Source: Vibrio sp. HI00D65
GTDB lineage: Bacteria; Pseudomonadota; Gammaproteobacteria; Enterobacterales; Vibrionaceae
Length of the DNA: 64,000 nucleotides
Direction: 5' to 3'
Assembly (NCBI RefSeq): GCF_001635455.1
Contig: NZ_LWEH01000005.1
Span: 62,001 to 126,000, forward strand
Below, piece by piece: positions 17,485 through 26,709 of the stretch (position 1 is the first letter of the stretch; each line of letters opens with the position of its first letter). The notes under the pieces were generated by a model. The model did no database searches, had not been told where the DNA came from, and was given only the letters and a program-made list of their open reading frames with translations. The position numbers were made by a program, and so were the translations under genes.

Positions 17485-17802
17485 ATGTCACAAGAGCCGA
17501 TTGTCATGGCGCTCATCGAGCGTAGGAAGCGCGCTAATTTGTCGCAAGAGAAGCTGTCTACTAGCGCAGGAATGAGCCTTAAAACTTATCAGCGCATCGA
17601 ACGTGGTGAAGCGGATATTAAAATGTCGCAGTATCGCTCGATCATTAGGACATTGAAAGCGACAGATCTAGATGTGGTATTAGATGTTGTTGGCGCTTCT
17701 CATGCAACGGCAGAAGACGTCGCTGCGGTGAGTCGTTTGCTCACAAATGAAGAACGCATGTTGCTGATAAAGCTAATTCTCGCGTTTAAAAAGCCACAGT
17801 GA
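17485..17802 (+). CDS. Small XRE-family HTH transcriptional regulator
   Basis: A 105-residue protein with an HTH_3/XRE domain at about residues 8-63: ALIERRKRANLSQEKLSTSAGMSLKTYQRIERGEADIKMSQYRSII. The C-terminal 40 residues carry no recognisable ligand domain. GGGAG lies about eight bases before the ATG. The gene is divergent from the unknown gene at 16960-17283 with 200 bases between them, so it may regulate that gene or itself. No toxin gene is adjacent, so an antitoxin role is not supported. Confidence 0.82.
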   Translation: MSQEPIVMALIERRKRANLSQEKLSTSAGMSLKTYQRIERGEADIKMSQYRSIIRTLKATDLDVVLDVVGASHATAEDVAAVSRLLTNEERMLLIKLILAFKKPQ

Positions 17803-17870
17803 ATATGTACACGTGAAACAGTGGGAGTAAAGCGAGTATGGTAGAGGGTTCACTATGGGGAAGGAAACAG

Positions 17871-18281
17871 CTAGCTCACTCTTCCTCTTAGTTGCTTAGT
17901 TGTGCTTCTCTGTTTTTTGTTTTCTAAGCGTTTTCTTTGCGAGCTTCGCGTCGGCTTAGTCGCTCTTCTTACTTTTTGAACCTTTGTTGCTTCCAATATC
18001 AGTGCTTTCAAGCGTACTAACGCATCTTCTCGGTTATGTTCCTGAGTTCTGTATTGTTGCGCTTTAATGATGATCACACCGTCTTTAGTAATTCGGCTAT
18101 CTTTGAAGGCTAACAGCTTTTCTTTGTAGAAATCGGGCAGAGTAGAGTGCTTGATATCGAAGCGTAGATGTATTGCGCTTGAAACCTTATTGACGTTTTG
18201 GCCTCCCGCGCCTTGAGCTCTGATCGCAGTTAACTGAAGTTCCCAGTCTTGAATTGATACAGAATTAGATATTTGTAACAT
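17871..18281 (-). CDS. arfB: Alternative ribosome-rescue factor B (peptidyl-tRNA hydrolase)
   Basis: A 136-residue protein that releases peptide chains from ribosomes stalled at the 3' end of mRNA lacking a stop codon. The catalytic GGQ is in [22 protein letters not shown] (about residues 23-30), as in class I release factors. The long basic C-terminal tail ([17 protein letters not shown]) would enter the empty mRNA channel, as in E. coli ArfB/YaeJ. I chose the ATG at 18281; an upstream in-frame start at 18314 would add 11 residues not expected in the family. The gene is convergent with the HTH gene. Confidence 0.93.
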   Translation of the reverse strand: MLQISNSVSIQDWELQLTAIRAQGAGGQNVNKVSSAIHLRFDIKHSTLPDFYKEKLLAFKDSRITKDGVIIIKAQQYRTQEHNREDALVRLKALILEATKVQKVRRATKPTRSSQRKRLENKKQRSTTKQLRGRVS

Positions 18282-18356
18282 AAACTTCCATTTTGGACCG
18301 TAATTTGGCGTCATGATACTGAATATTGGTTATGGTATCAGTAACTTTCTTAAAGA

Positions 18357-18952
18357 GTGGTAACAGAGGTGAAAATAGACTTAACGATATATGGAGGATT
18401 AATCTTTGATATGGATTGTACGTTGAGCGACACAATGCCGGCTCATGTCCAGGCTTGGCAGCAAACGGCACAGGAGTATGGATTTCACTTTGAAGCATCT
18501 TGGCTGGACAGCTTAAGTGGCATGCCGAGCTACAAAATAGCAGGTTAAGTGAACAGTAAATACGGTTTGTCTCTCGACCTGCAGGCGGTGTCTAAGTTTA
18601 AGATGGCATCATTCGCGGCGATTGAAGACAAATGGGATTTCATCCCTTGTATACATTCGTTATTACTCGAAGATTTAGGAAATAAGAAGATTGCGGTTGG
18701 AACAGGAAGCCAGTTTAAAAGCGCGGAGCAGTGCTTGAAAAGACGAAAATTCTTAGTAAACTCGATATTATTGTTACGACTACAGTCGGCAAGAATTATA
18801 AGCAGAACCCTGATACCTTCTTAGAAGCGGATTTTGGAATGGGACTACAACTGGAGCAATGCGTGGTGTTTGAAGGTGCGGACCTTGGTAAACAAGCTGC
18901 TCACGCTGCCCAAATGGACCGTATTCTAGTGATGGATGAAGATACGTTATAA
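18357..18952 (+). pseudogene. Broken HAD phosphatase (YqaB / beta-phosphoglucomutase-like)
   Basis: The reading frame matches a HAD-IA sugar-phosphate phosphatase: GGLIFDMDCTLSDTMPAH at the start, AVGTGSQFKSAEQ in the middle and NPDTFLEA...CVVFEGADLGKQAAHAA at the end. It is interrupted by an in-frame TAA at 18546-18548 after about 63 codons and by a frameshift near 18731-18740, after which the C-terminus continues in another frame. The catalytic motif is also altered: DMDGT has become DMDCT. All three lesions argue for a dead gene rather than a sequencing error. Intact relatives remove phosphate from sugars such as fructose-1-phosphate. Confidence 0.9.
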
Positions 18953-19013
18953 TTTCACTCTGCGCCGAACTGATTAGCATCAAGATGTGAGCCCGCTTAG
19001 GTGTTATTACGTG

Positions 19014-20918
19014 CTAGGCGATTTCACTCATTTCGGTGTCTAAGAACAGACATACGCTATCACGCCCTGCGGCTTTCGCTTCGTATAGCGCTAGATCGGC
19101 ACATTTATAGTTTAGGGTAGGGTCTCCAGTTAGATTCGTGATACCAGCACTAACGGTAACAACAGTGTCTAGCTCAATATTAACCGCAATTCGCAGTCTA
19201 TTGAGTACGTAGTCAGCGTCTTCTGTTGTGGTGTGAGGCAGAATAACGGCAAACTCTTCACCACCAATACGAGCAACGAAGTCGGTTTCACGACACTCAC
19301 GTTGTAATACTTGTGCAACGGTTTGAATCACTCGATCGCCGTAGTCATGACCAAACCTATCGTTAATGCGTTTGAAATTATCAATATCTAGGATCGCCAA
19401 ACAAGAATGTTCTCGGGTAGGGTAACGATTAATACGGGAGCATTCATTGCGCAGCTCCAGATCAAACTTTCGTCGGTTCCAGCACCCTGCTAACGCATCT
19501 TTTTCGCTCAAGTTTCTAAGTTTATTCTCTAGTTCCTTGTGTTTGCTGATATCAACAAATGACGCGACATAAAATTTTATTACGCCTTTAGCATCTTTAA
19601 TGGTTTGGATGCGGAGTATCTCAGTAATCAACGAGCCGTCTTTACGGCGGTTGACGACTTCACCTTCCCACATGCCTTGTCTTTGAATAGCACTCCACAT
19701 TTTGGTGTAGAAATCTTGGTTGTAACGCCCTGATGCAAACATTGAAGGTTGGTTGCCTTTTACGTCTGCTAACTTATAACCACTGACTCGGGTAAACTCT
19801 TGGTTTACCTTGATGATGCGGTTATTACTGTCAGTAATAACCAACGCCGACATGCAATTCATCGCAGCTTTTGCTAGCTGGCTTTCGATACTGTTCTTCT
19901 TGTGGTTTCTGTTCCACAGTACAAAACCTGCTGAGATCATTGATATTAAAACCGTCAGGGTAATGATCTGTATGACAATAGCGTGGTTTTCACGTTGATA
20001 CTGGCTATTAAACTGTTGACTCTTAATGTGAAATACCATGTAGATAGGGCCTTTAAACTGCTTGATCTTGGTGCTGATATCAGTGTGAAAATACCAGTTT
20101 GTACCATCAAAGTAGTTAAACGATGTGTCGTCCTTTATCGCAGCCCAAAGCTTAGGATACAGCTTGGCGTAGGTTTGGTCTGAGCGAGAGTCAATAACAT
20201 TACCGAATGACTTTGAATGATCTGGCCCCATGATGATGTGACCAGTCTTATTGAGAAGCACTGGGACAGCAGAGGAGTCTCCGATTTGGTACTGAAGGCG
20301 TTTATAGATTTCTAACATGTTTAAGTTAGCAATGAAGTAGCCAATAATGCGATGACTGTCAGTGACAGGGGCCATAATGCGCAGCGCCGGTATCAACGGG
20401 CGAACTATCTGACCGTTTTCGACTTCAAGATCGATGCCTGTAGTTCTGACCTCACCGATCTTAAGTTCTTGGAGTGCGGAGAAGTAACTACGTGATGATT
20501 TATCTTGAAGTTCGTTTTCCGGAACAACTAAAGCCTGACCATCTTTATAATTGATTCGGAACACTTCATTACCGGTTAAATCAAGATAACGTAATTGAGA
20601 ATAGTAATTTTGGCCACGTGCAAGCATTACCCAAAGGTCTTGTAGTGCCTCTGTGTGAATGACCGACGGCTCTTTAATCGCTCGAAGTAACGTTTTGGAA
20701 TCTGCGATAGAGGGAACGGAGTTGAAGGCTTGTTCAACAATGACAGCGAACTCATGAAAGCTATACTCAATTTGGTTTTGGCTAGATTGTTTTATGTTTA
20801 GCGCGTGCTGGGCTTCGACTCTATCGAATTCAGAGTTGATATAGAGTGCAGGGACTAATCCTAGGGCAAATATGGTGCACAGAAATTGGCCGACTAGTTT
20901 TTTTATACTTGTATTCAT
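19014..20918 (-). CDS. Membrane diguanylate cyclase with periplasmic sensor, PAS and GGDEF domains
   Basis: A 634-residue protein. It has an N-terminal transmembrane helix (about residues 8-28), a periplasmic sensor of about 280 residues resembling double-PDC/Cache-type domains (YYSQLRYLDLTGNEVFRINY), a second transmembrane helix near 315-340, a PAS domain (ALVITDSNNRIIKVNQEFTRVSGY) and a GGDEF domain. The active site is intact as GGEEF at about 552-556, and RETD five residues upstream matches the inhibitory I-site, so product inhibition is likely. It would make cyclic di-GMP in response to an unknown periplasmic ligand. I chose the ATG at 20918 because GAGGA lies five bases upstream. Confidence 0.93.
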   Translation of the reverse strand: MNTSIKKLVGQFLCTIFALGLVPALYINSEFDRVEAQHALNIKQSSQNQIEYSFHEFAVIVEQAFNSVPSIADSKTLLRAIKEPSVIHTEALQDLWVMLARGQNYYSQLRYLDLTGNEVFRINYKDGQALVVPENELQDKSSRSYFSALQELKIGEVRTTGIDLEVENGQIVRPLIPALRIMAPVTDSHRIIGYFIANLNMLEIYKRLQYQIGDSSAVPVLLNKTGHIIMGPDHSKSFGNVIDSRSDQTYAKLYPKLWAAIKDDTSFNYFDGTNWYFHTDISTKIKQFKGPIYMVFHIKSQQFNSQYQRENHAIVIQIITLTVLISMISAGFVLWNRNHKKNSIESQLAKAAMNCMSALVITDSNNRIIKVNQEFTRVSGYKLADVKGNQPSMFASGRYNQDFYTKMWSAIQRQGMWEGEVVNRRKDGSLITEILRIQTIKDAKGVIKFYVASFVDISKHKELENKLRNLSEKDALAGCWNRRKFDLELRNECSRINRYPTREHSCLAILDIDNFKRINDRFGHDYGDRVIQTVAQVLQRECRETDFVARIGGEEFAVILPHTTTEDADYVLNRLRIAVNIELDTVVTVSAGITNLTGDPTLNYKCADLALYEAKAAGRDSVCLFLDTEMSEIA

Positions 20919-21050
20919 CACTGTCCTCAAAGAATCAGCGCAATACTATATATCTTATAGGATTTTAATGTGATCTTTACCCAGAACTTAAAACAAGATT
21001 TTAATATTAGTGTGGTTTTAGTGCAACTTTGTGCAGTTTGGCTTGATTGA

Positions 21051-21083
21051 TGAGCAATCACTTAACGATAAAATGATTGCTCA
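21051..21083. other. 10-bp inverted repeat downstream of fhs
   Basis: TGAGCAATCA and TGATTGCTCA flank a 13-base AT-rich loop, about 70 bases past the fhs stop codon and 130 bases upstream of the diguanylate cyclase gene. No T tract follows, so it may be a weak terminator or an operator; I cannot decide. Confidence 0.4.
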
Positions 21084-21154
21084 ATATAGAATAGTGCTCC
21101 GAAAAACGAGGTGATTAAATCCCGATATTTCGAAATTTATCTGGATAAAGGTGT

Positions 21155-22903
21155 CTAACTAAGGCCCACAATATTTCCATAACTATCAATATCTAACGAC
21201 ATGAATGCCGGTTTATCTGGTAACCCGGGCATGGTCATTACATTGCCGCATAAAGCGTAAATAAAACCAGCACCTGCACACAGTTTTAGTTCTCTTACGG
21301 GCACATCAAATTTGCTTGGTGCGCCTTTGATATGTGCTTCCGTTGAAATAGAAAGTGGTGTTTTAGCCAAGCATACCGACAGGTCTTGATAGCCGTGTTG
21401 TTTAAATTCAGACAACTGCTGCTTTGCTTTCGGAGAAAGTGTAATACTCGCTGCACCATAACCAATTTCCGCAACCGCCATGAGTTTCTCTTCTAAGCTT
21501 TGAGCTGTTTCGTAGAGTGGCTTAAAGTCACTGTCACTTTGGCATGCTTTGACAACCGCTTGTGCAAGTTTAGTAACGCCGTCACCGCCTTGGCCAAATG
21601 CTTCACTGACTTCTACAGCGACATTGCTATCGAACTCTATAATCAGCTGTTTCAATTTGTCGAGTTCTTGTTGTGAATCTTGCGGGAAGCGGTTGATCGC
21701 GACTACGGTAGGCACACCGTATTGCTTAACGTTATTGATATGCCACTTTAGGTTTTCAAAGCCAGAGAGTAACCCGTCGTTGTCGTTACTGAAGAGCGAA
21801 TCGGGTAGTGGTGTTCCTGGTCTCAAATCATACAAACCAGAGTTCGCCTTGAGTCCACGCAATGTCGCTACGACTACCGCGCAATCGGGCTTCTTAGCAG
21901 ATGCTTTGACTTTGATATTGCAGGCCTTTTCGAAGCCCATATCTGAACCAAATCCACCTTCAGTTACAACGAAGTCGCTGAGTTTCAGTGCGATCTTATC
22001 TGCAATTATCGAAGAGTTACCATGAGCAATGTTCGCGAAAGGGCCTGCGTGTATAAGTATCGGAACCCCTTCAAGTGTCTGCATCAATGTTGGTTCGATA
22101 GAGTTTTTCATTGTTACTGTCATTGCACCTGCAACATCAAAGTCTTCTGCGGTTAAAGGCTGACCTTGTTTATTGTATGCCAGTACAACACGACCGATAC
22201 GTTTACGTAAATCTTGCAGGTCATCGGCCAGTGCTAAAATAGCCATAAGCTCTGAGGCAGCTGAGATATCAAATCCATCTTCGCGTTCATAGCCGTTGAT
22301 CGTTTTACCCGTTTCGTTTTTACCCACGGTAATCATACGTAAGGCACGGTCATTATGATCGAGTACACGTCGCCAAACGATTCTGCTAGGGTCTATATCC
22401 AGTGCTTTCAATCCTGAGCGACTTTCAAATGCTTGTAAGCCCTCACGCTGTTCATGATATAAGCGTGCATCAATAGCAGCAGAGGCAAGGTTATGAGCGG
22501 CTGTCACGGCATGGATGTCACCAGTCAGATGGAGGTTCAACTCGTCCATAGGAGCAACTTGAGAATAACCACCGCCAGCAGCACCACCTTTAACACCAAA
22601 TACAGGGCCCATGGAAGGCTGGCGAATACACGCCATTGCTGATTGGTTAATCTTCGCTAATCCTTGTGCTAAACCGATAGTCGTCACGGTCTTTCCTTCA
22701 CCAAGTGGTGTTGGTGTAATTGCTGTCACGACAACCAATTTTCCGTCTGGCTTTTGAGATAGGCGTTCGAGTGATGCTAGAGACACCTTTGACTTGAATT
22801 GCCCTAATGGCTGGTGTTCATTGTTTTGTAGGCCAGCGTGCTTGGCAACCTCACTGATGTTTTTAAGTGGAGTCGAGCGACAAATATCGATATCAGACAG
22901 CAT
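21155..22903 (-). CDS. fhs: Formate--tetrahydrofolate ligase
   Basis: An ATP-dependent enzyme that makes 10-formyl-THF from formate, supplying C1 units for purine and formyl-methionine synthesis. It is 582 residues, slightly longer than the usual 555-560. The P-loop-like [16 protein letters not shown] lies at about residues 62-77, and the conserved blocks [28 protein letters not shown] and [17 protein letters not shown] are intact. E. coli lacks this enzyme but vibrios often have it. A good PurR-like box lies 33 bases upstream of the start codon, matching its link to purine synthesis. Confidence 0.96.
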   Translation of the reverse strand: MLSDIDICRSTPLKNISEVAKHAGLQNNEHQPLGQFKSKVSLASLERLSQKPDGKLVVVTAITPTPLGEGKTVTTIGLAQGLAKINQSAMACIRQPSMGPVFGVKGGAAGGGYSQVAPMDELNLHLTGDIHAVTAAHNLASAAIDARLYHEQREGLQAFESRSGLKALDIDPSRIVWRRVLDHNDRALRMITVGKNETGKTINGYEREDGFDISAASELMAILALADDLQDLRKRIGRVVLAYNKQGQPLTAEDFDVAGAMTVTMKNSIEPTLMQTLEGVPILIHAGPFANIAHGNSSIIADKIALKLSDFVVTEGGFGSDMGFEKACNIKVKASAKKPDCAVVVATLRGLKANSGLYDLRPGTPLPDSLFSNDNDGLLSGFENLKWHINNVKQYGVPTVVAINRFPQDSQQELDKLKQLIIEFDSNVAVEVSEAFGQGGDGVTKLAQAVVKACQSDSDFKPLYETAQSLEEKLMAVAEIGYGAASITLSPKAKQQLSEFKQHGYQDLSVCLAKTPLSISTEAHIKGAPSKFDVPVRELKLCAGAGFIYALCGNVMTMPGLPDKPAFMSLDIDSYGNIVGLS

Positions 22904-22935
22904 ATTTGATCCTTATATCAGAACCGAAAGGTGGT

Positions 22936-22951
22936 ACGTAAACGTTTGTGT
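22936..22951 (-). promoter_or_regulatory. PurR-like operator upstream of fhs
   Basis: ACGTAAACGTTTGTGT matches the PurR consensus ACGCAAACGTTTGCGT at 14 of 16 positions, with symmetric changes. It lies 33-48 bases before the fhs start codon, overlapping the likely promoter or leader, as expected for a repressor site. Confidence 0.68.
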
Positions 22952-23098
22952 AGCGATGGTGCTGTATAAAGGCAAACCACGCAGATTATGTGCTGGAAGA
23001 TAACAGATCTGAAGAGTCATTGCGCGAGATCAAATCTTAAATGAGCAAAATATTCGATTTGATTTTGTAATAAGTGTACGTATTTACGCTGAATACAA

Positions 23099-23123
23099 AA
23101 AGGGCTGCATATCGCAGCCCTTT
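23099..23123 (-). terminator. Intrinsic terminator of gsk
   Basis: AAAGGGCTGC pairs perfectly with GCAGCCCTTT around a five-base loop. On the transcribed minus strand it is followed by a T-rich stretch. Confidence 0.9.
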
Positions 23124-23161
23124 AAAATAGGAGAGGTAACTCACGTAATGAGTAACGTGGA

Positions 23162-24466
23162 TTAACGATCCCAGTATGTTTCTTCTAAGCTATCTTCGCG
23201 TTCTGGTAGTGCACGAGAAAGGCGAGGTGAGTGCTGTGTAAGCACTTCGTAGCTTACACGGTTTGCATACTTACAAATCTGAGACAGTGAAGAGTATGTT
23301 AGACACGTGTGTTCATGTTTCTCTGAATTTGGTACGTTAACGAAGTGGTAACTGTTTGCTGCCATGTCATGTAACAGAGCAGAAAGCGCGCCATCACCCG
23401 CACCATTAGTGTTCTTAATCTCTAATGGACCACCAAGGTATGGGCCAATGTGAGAGTACACTTTAACTGGGTTTTCACAGTCTTGCTTACGCATAGCGCG
23501 GCTGAATTCATATTTATTGAACTCAGGGATATTGCCTGGTAACAGTGGAAGCGTAGTTTCGCGTTTTGCTAGCTCGTCTGTGTAACCTGCCATGTAAAGG
23601 CCGATTGGACCAGCAGTACACAGTACTAAGTCAACCCATTCTAGTGCTTTGTTCGCTGCAAGAAGTGGATCTTTTTCGCCTGTTAACGCTTCACCTTCGT
23701 CTTCATTCATCGCAACGATAGTTACGTTCTCTTTCAGGTATTCTTGCCACCATTCAGCGTTACCTTTGATCACGTATTTAGTACCAAGCGTTAGAACAAC
23801 AGGCACGTTGTGCGCTTTCGCATATTCAATCGCCTTTTGTACTGCTTTTGGCATTGGATCTTCAGGGTTACCGCGCATTAGGTACGAAGAAACGACTAAC
23901 GCAGATGCTTTCTCGAACACTTTCTCAGGAATGCTTTCTGGAAGCAGCTGGTTCATGTGTCCTTCATTAATCGCAAATGTACGCTCGCCATCTTCGGTAA
24001 TTAGCGTGTAACAACGACCGATTGGACCATCTACTGTTTGTAGGTGGTTTAGGTTCATACGAGAAGAAGTGCGACAAAGGTAACGGTAACCGAATGAGCC
24101 AACTTCAATTTTCTTAGACATAACGCCAAGCAGTACAGATTTGCTGTCTGCAAGTACGGAATAATTGTGCAGTGTGTTGCCGATAGTATCGCCAGGGTAT
24201 TGATGCGTAATCAAACCGCGCTCTACAAGCTCTTCATACAGCGTATCAGCTTTACTTTCTTCCAATACCAGTGAGTGACCTTTACTCAGCTCATATTTAT
24301 CAAGGAACGCACTGTCAACACGGGCTTCGATATCAACTATGGTTTGGCCTACACCAACAATCGTTGCGCGGTGCAGTTTAGGTGTTTGTTGAATTTGGTT
24401 GACCAACGGATCACGTGCGTGAGTTGGAAAGTAATGCTTAGATTTACGCTGTCCAGGAAACTTCAT
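23162..24466 (-). CDS. gsk: Inosine-guanosine kinase
   Basis: A PfkB-family nucleoside kinase that phosphorylates inosine and guanosine in purine salvage. It is 434 residues, the same length as E. coli Gsk. The C-terminal anion-hole and catalytic motif is NTNGAGDGALSALLHD, with the catalytic Asp in GAGD; the nucleoside-binding N-terminal part includes VGVGQTIVDIEARVD. The strongly conserved start MKFPGQRKSKHYFP supports the annotated ATG. It is monocistronic with a terminator. Its location next to fhs and near the gcv genes gives this stretch a purine/C1 theme. Confidence 0.97.
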   Translation of the reverse strand: MKFPGQRKSKHYFPTHARDPLVNQIQQTPKLHRATIVGVGQTIVDIEARVDSAFLDKYELSKGHSLVLEESKADTLYEELVERGLITHQYPGDTIGNTLHNYSVLADSKSVLLGVMSKKIEVGSFGYRYLCRTSSRMNLNHLQTVDGPIGRCYTLITEDGERTFAINEGHMNQLLPESIPEKVFEKASALVVSSYLMRGNPEDPMPKAVQKAIEYAKAHNVPVVLTLGTKYVIKGNAEWWQEYLKENVTIVAMNEDEGEALTGEKDPLLAANKALEWVDLVLCTAGPIGLYMAGYTDELAKRETTLPLLPGNIPEFNKYEFSRAMRKQDCENPVKVYSHIGPYLGGPLEIKNTNGAGDGALSALLHDMAANSYHFVNVPNSEKHEHTCLTYSSLSQICKYANRVSYEVLTQHSPRLSRALPEREDSLEETYWDR

Positions 24467-24541
24467 ATGAAAAATACAGTGAAAAAATTTTGCCGCATGA
24501 TATCACATTTTGTTTCTGTTTCTTTCATTTTTATTACATTT

Positions 24542-24576
24542 TGAATCACCTGCACAATGTCTGTACAGGTGATTCA
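24542..24576 (-). terminator. Hairpin terminator downstream of creA
   Basis: TGAATCACCTG pairs with CAGGTGATTCA, an 11-bp perfect stem with a 13-base loop, just past the creA stop codon. The following sequence on the minus strand is A/T-rich rather than a clean T run. Confidence 0.7.
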
Positions 24577-24582
24577 TATTGA

Positions 24583-25059
24583 TTATTCTGTTGGTACGAG
24601 TGTTGCTGGATCAACGTAAGCCGCAGTACCCCACAGCGGAACAGTAGATAGGCTGTGTTTGAAGCTGCCTTCAGTCTCTTTAGTGGTGTAAGACAAGTAG
24701 AGTAGGGACTGGTTTTCTGCGTCGTAGATACGGCGAACTTTCATGGTTTTGAAGAAAATACTCTTCGACTGCTTGAATACCACTTCGCCAGATTTACTTT
24801 TGTCAATTTGCGCAATCATTTCAGGCGTGATATCACCCGTTTGGCGGCAAGAAATAGAGCTATCACTTGGATCTGAAAGACTCAGGTTCGCTTCGATGGA
24901 AGCTATGTGACACGTTACGCCCGGGATTTTATCATCGTCTAAAGATGACATCTTAATGTCCTTCATTGTGAAGAAACCTAAAGATACGTCGCCAACCTCA
25001 TTGTCCGAACAACCTGCTAACATTGTCATGATACCGGCTGCTATTAAGGCTTTTTTCAT
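24583..25059 (-). CDS. creA: CreA family lipoprotein
   Basis: A 158-residue protein of the CreA family (DUF found beside the CreBCD system in E. coli, function unclear). It begins with a lipoprotein signal ending MLAGC (lipobox near Cys16), and the mature part contains the family blocks DVSLGFFTMKDIKM, PGVTCHIASIEANL, PSDSSISCRQTG and KTMKVRRIYDAENQSLLYLSYTTK. It is therefore probably attached to the inner or outer membrane facing the periplasm. CreBCD genes are not adjacent, so only family membership is claimed. Confidence 0.92.
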   Translation of the reverse strand: MKKALIAAGIMTMLAGCSDNEVGDVSLGFFTMKDIKMSSLDDDKIPGVTCHIASIEANLSLSDPSDSSISCRQTGDITPEMIAQIDKSKSGEVVFKQSKSIFFKTMKVRRIYDAENQSLLYLSYTTKETEGSFKHSLSTVPLWGTAAYVDPATLVPTE

Positions 25060-25165
25060 AAGAAGTCCTTTTTATTTGTATAGTTCTGTTTACTATAAGG
25101 AAAATCGAAAGCTTGAACACGAGTGTAGAGCTTTTCGCTAATTTCTTAAAGGATGTTGTTGGATA

Positions 25166-25291
25166 ATGAAAAATATGAAGCATTTAAAGTACTTGTTGGC
25201 CTTGGTGATGCTCTGTATGCTCTCTGCATGTAGCTCGGCGCCTCAGCCGACCGTATGTCTGCCAAATAACTGTGATATTTGGGGATACTAA
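25166..25291 (+). CDS. Tiny predicted lipoprotein, 41 residues
   Basis: A short gene read from the sequence. It starts MKNMKHLKYLLALVMLCMLSAC, a clean lipoprotein signal with lipobox LSAC at about residues 19-22, and leaves a mature peptide of only about 20 residues (SSAPQPTVCLPNNCDIWGY) with two more Cys. The stop codon lies 17 bases before the next ATG, so it is probably translated with that gene as a two-gene operon. GGATGTTG with GGAT upstream gives only a weak ribosome-binding site. Tiny lipoproteins of this kind often escape annotation; the function is unknown. Confidence 0.6.
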   Translation: MKNMKHLKYLLALVMLCMLSACSSAPQPTVCLPNNCDIWGY

Positions 25292-25308
25292 CTGTAGGTA
25301 CTAAAAGA

Positions 25309-25803
25309 ATGAATAACGAAATACCTGAAATCGCATTAAAGAAAAATCAGTGGCTGTTTAGCCAGCTTGATATTGCATACCCCGCAAAAGAAAGCCTCTT
25401 AGGTCTAGGTATCTATAAGAATCAGCTTTCTCAAAAGACTTACCAACCTCTCCCGCAAGACCAAGCGCCCTCACAAATTGACGAACTGCATAAAGTAGAT
25501 TTTCACAAACTAACGGTTCTTTTCTCTCTGAACCAAGCTAGTGCTTATCAAGATGAAGCGGAAAGGGCGTACATCCTCGAATTCTTAAGCCAAATCATGC
25601 TGTCAGATGAACATGAGCTGTACGTAGGTACTAAGAGCGGTGATGTGATGGCGAGTGCTATCGTCACGGTGAGTGACGATGAACTGCTGATATCAGATAT
25701 TGTTAACCAGGACGATCAAAATATTGTCGGGTTTGCTAAACAGTTACATGATTTTTGGGCTCAAGATCAAGATAATAACTATAAAGTATTGTTCGAGAAC
25801 TAA
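25309..25803 (+). CDS. Unrecognised 164-residue cytoplasmic protein
   Basis: A soluble protein without signal peptide or membrane helix, starting MNNEIPEIALKKNQWLF. It looks alpha/beta, with hydrophobic strands such as HELYVGTKSG and DELLISDIV alternating with acidic helices; the middle contains SQIMLSDEHELYVGT. The C-terminus is acidic (FWAQDQDNNYKVLFEN). It follows the tiny lipoprotein by 17 bases, so the two are probably co-transcribed. I do not recognise the family and will not name a function. ATG 25309 is preferred over an upstream in-frame start at 25279 because the latter overlaps the lipoprotein gene. Confidence 0.65.
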   Translation: MNNEIPEIALKKNQWLFSQLDIAYPAKESLLGLGIYKNQLSQKTYQPLPQDQAPSQIDELHKVDFHKLTVLFSLNQASAYQDEAERAYILEFLSQIMLSDEHELYVGTKSGDVMASAIVTVSDDELLISDIVNQDDQNIVGFAKQLHDFWAQDQDNNYKVLFEN

Positions 25804-25863
25804 TGACTCTTTGAGAAAGCGTTAATCTGACTACAATGCACCGTATTTTAAAAACGGTTCGGT

Positions 25864-26448
25864 ATGCACAAGCTATTCATCTCAATCGCTGTATTGTGTG
25901 CTAGCGCTTTTTCTCCTGCAATTTATGCTAACGACTGGGATGTTAAACAAATCCTAGTATTACACTCCTACGAACCTTCCTATCAATGGGCCGCTGATTT
26001 CCAAAAGGAGATCGACAACGCGTTCAAGTAATCCCATGGCGCAGTAAAGCTCTCTATCGAGTATTTAGATACCAAACGCATCCATAACCAAGACTACCAC
26101 GACTCTCTCGTGGATTAATCCGAAGCAAAATATTCAGGTTATGAGTTTGATGGGGTTATCGCGACTGATGATAATGCCGCCAATTTCCTTGAGTCACTAG
26201 GTGCAATCATAGATCGTTCAACACCTGTTGTTGCGGTTGGTATTAATGACTTAGACACAGATATGGTTGTCGATTTATTCGAACGCGGGTGCGGTTATCA
26301 ATTCGACCCACAACTCACTCGATTACTTCTAAAACATTTGCCTGAGTTTGTCGCGATACGTGATACTTACCCTGACACCGCAGTTTTTGAATATAGCTTC
26401 AAGATAGAAGATAAATCCAGAGTCGAACAAGAGTCGGCTATCAGTTAG
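25864..26448 (+). pseudogene. Collapsed sensor / HD-GYP phosphodiesterase gene
   Basis: The frame opens with a signal peptide and an ABC-substrate-binding-like sensor domain (QILVLHSYEPSYQWAADFQ), then GVIATDDNAANFLESLG and TPVVAVGINDLDTDM. It then jumps directly to a short stretch (DLFERGCGYQFDPQLTRLLL...EFVAIRDTYPD) that looks like the extreme C-terminus of an HD-GYP cyclic di-GMP phosphodiesterase. The middle, including the catalytic HD-GYP core, is missing. TAA codons interrupt the frame at 26029 and 26116. This is an internal deletion followed by point decay; the parental gene was probably a membrane sensor phosphodiesterase. Confidence 0.85.
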
Positions 26449-26709
26449 TACTTCGTACAATGATTTTTGCATTCTAATATTTATATTTTCTCCTATTAAC
26501 CTCAGTTTTTTGTAAAGCTTTCAGGCATTGATACTGCGAGTCTGCTGATAATTTGACGAAAACTTTTGCTTGTGTCGACACAGAAGGTGATCTGCTGCAT
26601 ATTTCGCGAAGAGAAATAAGTACACATCAATAAACTGTTACCTCAGTCATCTCTCACTTTGAAATAACCCTATAGGATAAAACTTGGATTTAATCTGAGT
26701 GAGAGAACT

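Noticed and set aside
17485..17802. Toxin-antitoxin module with the HTH gene as antitoxin
   Set aside because: No adjacent toxin-like gene in the same operon; the neighbour at 16960 is divergent and unrecognised.
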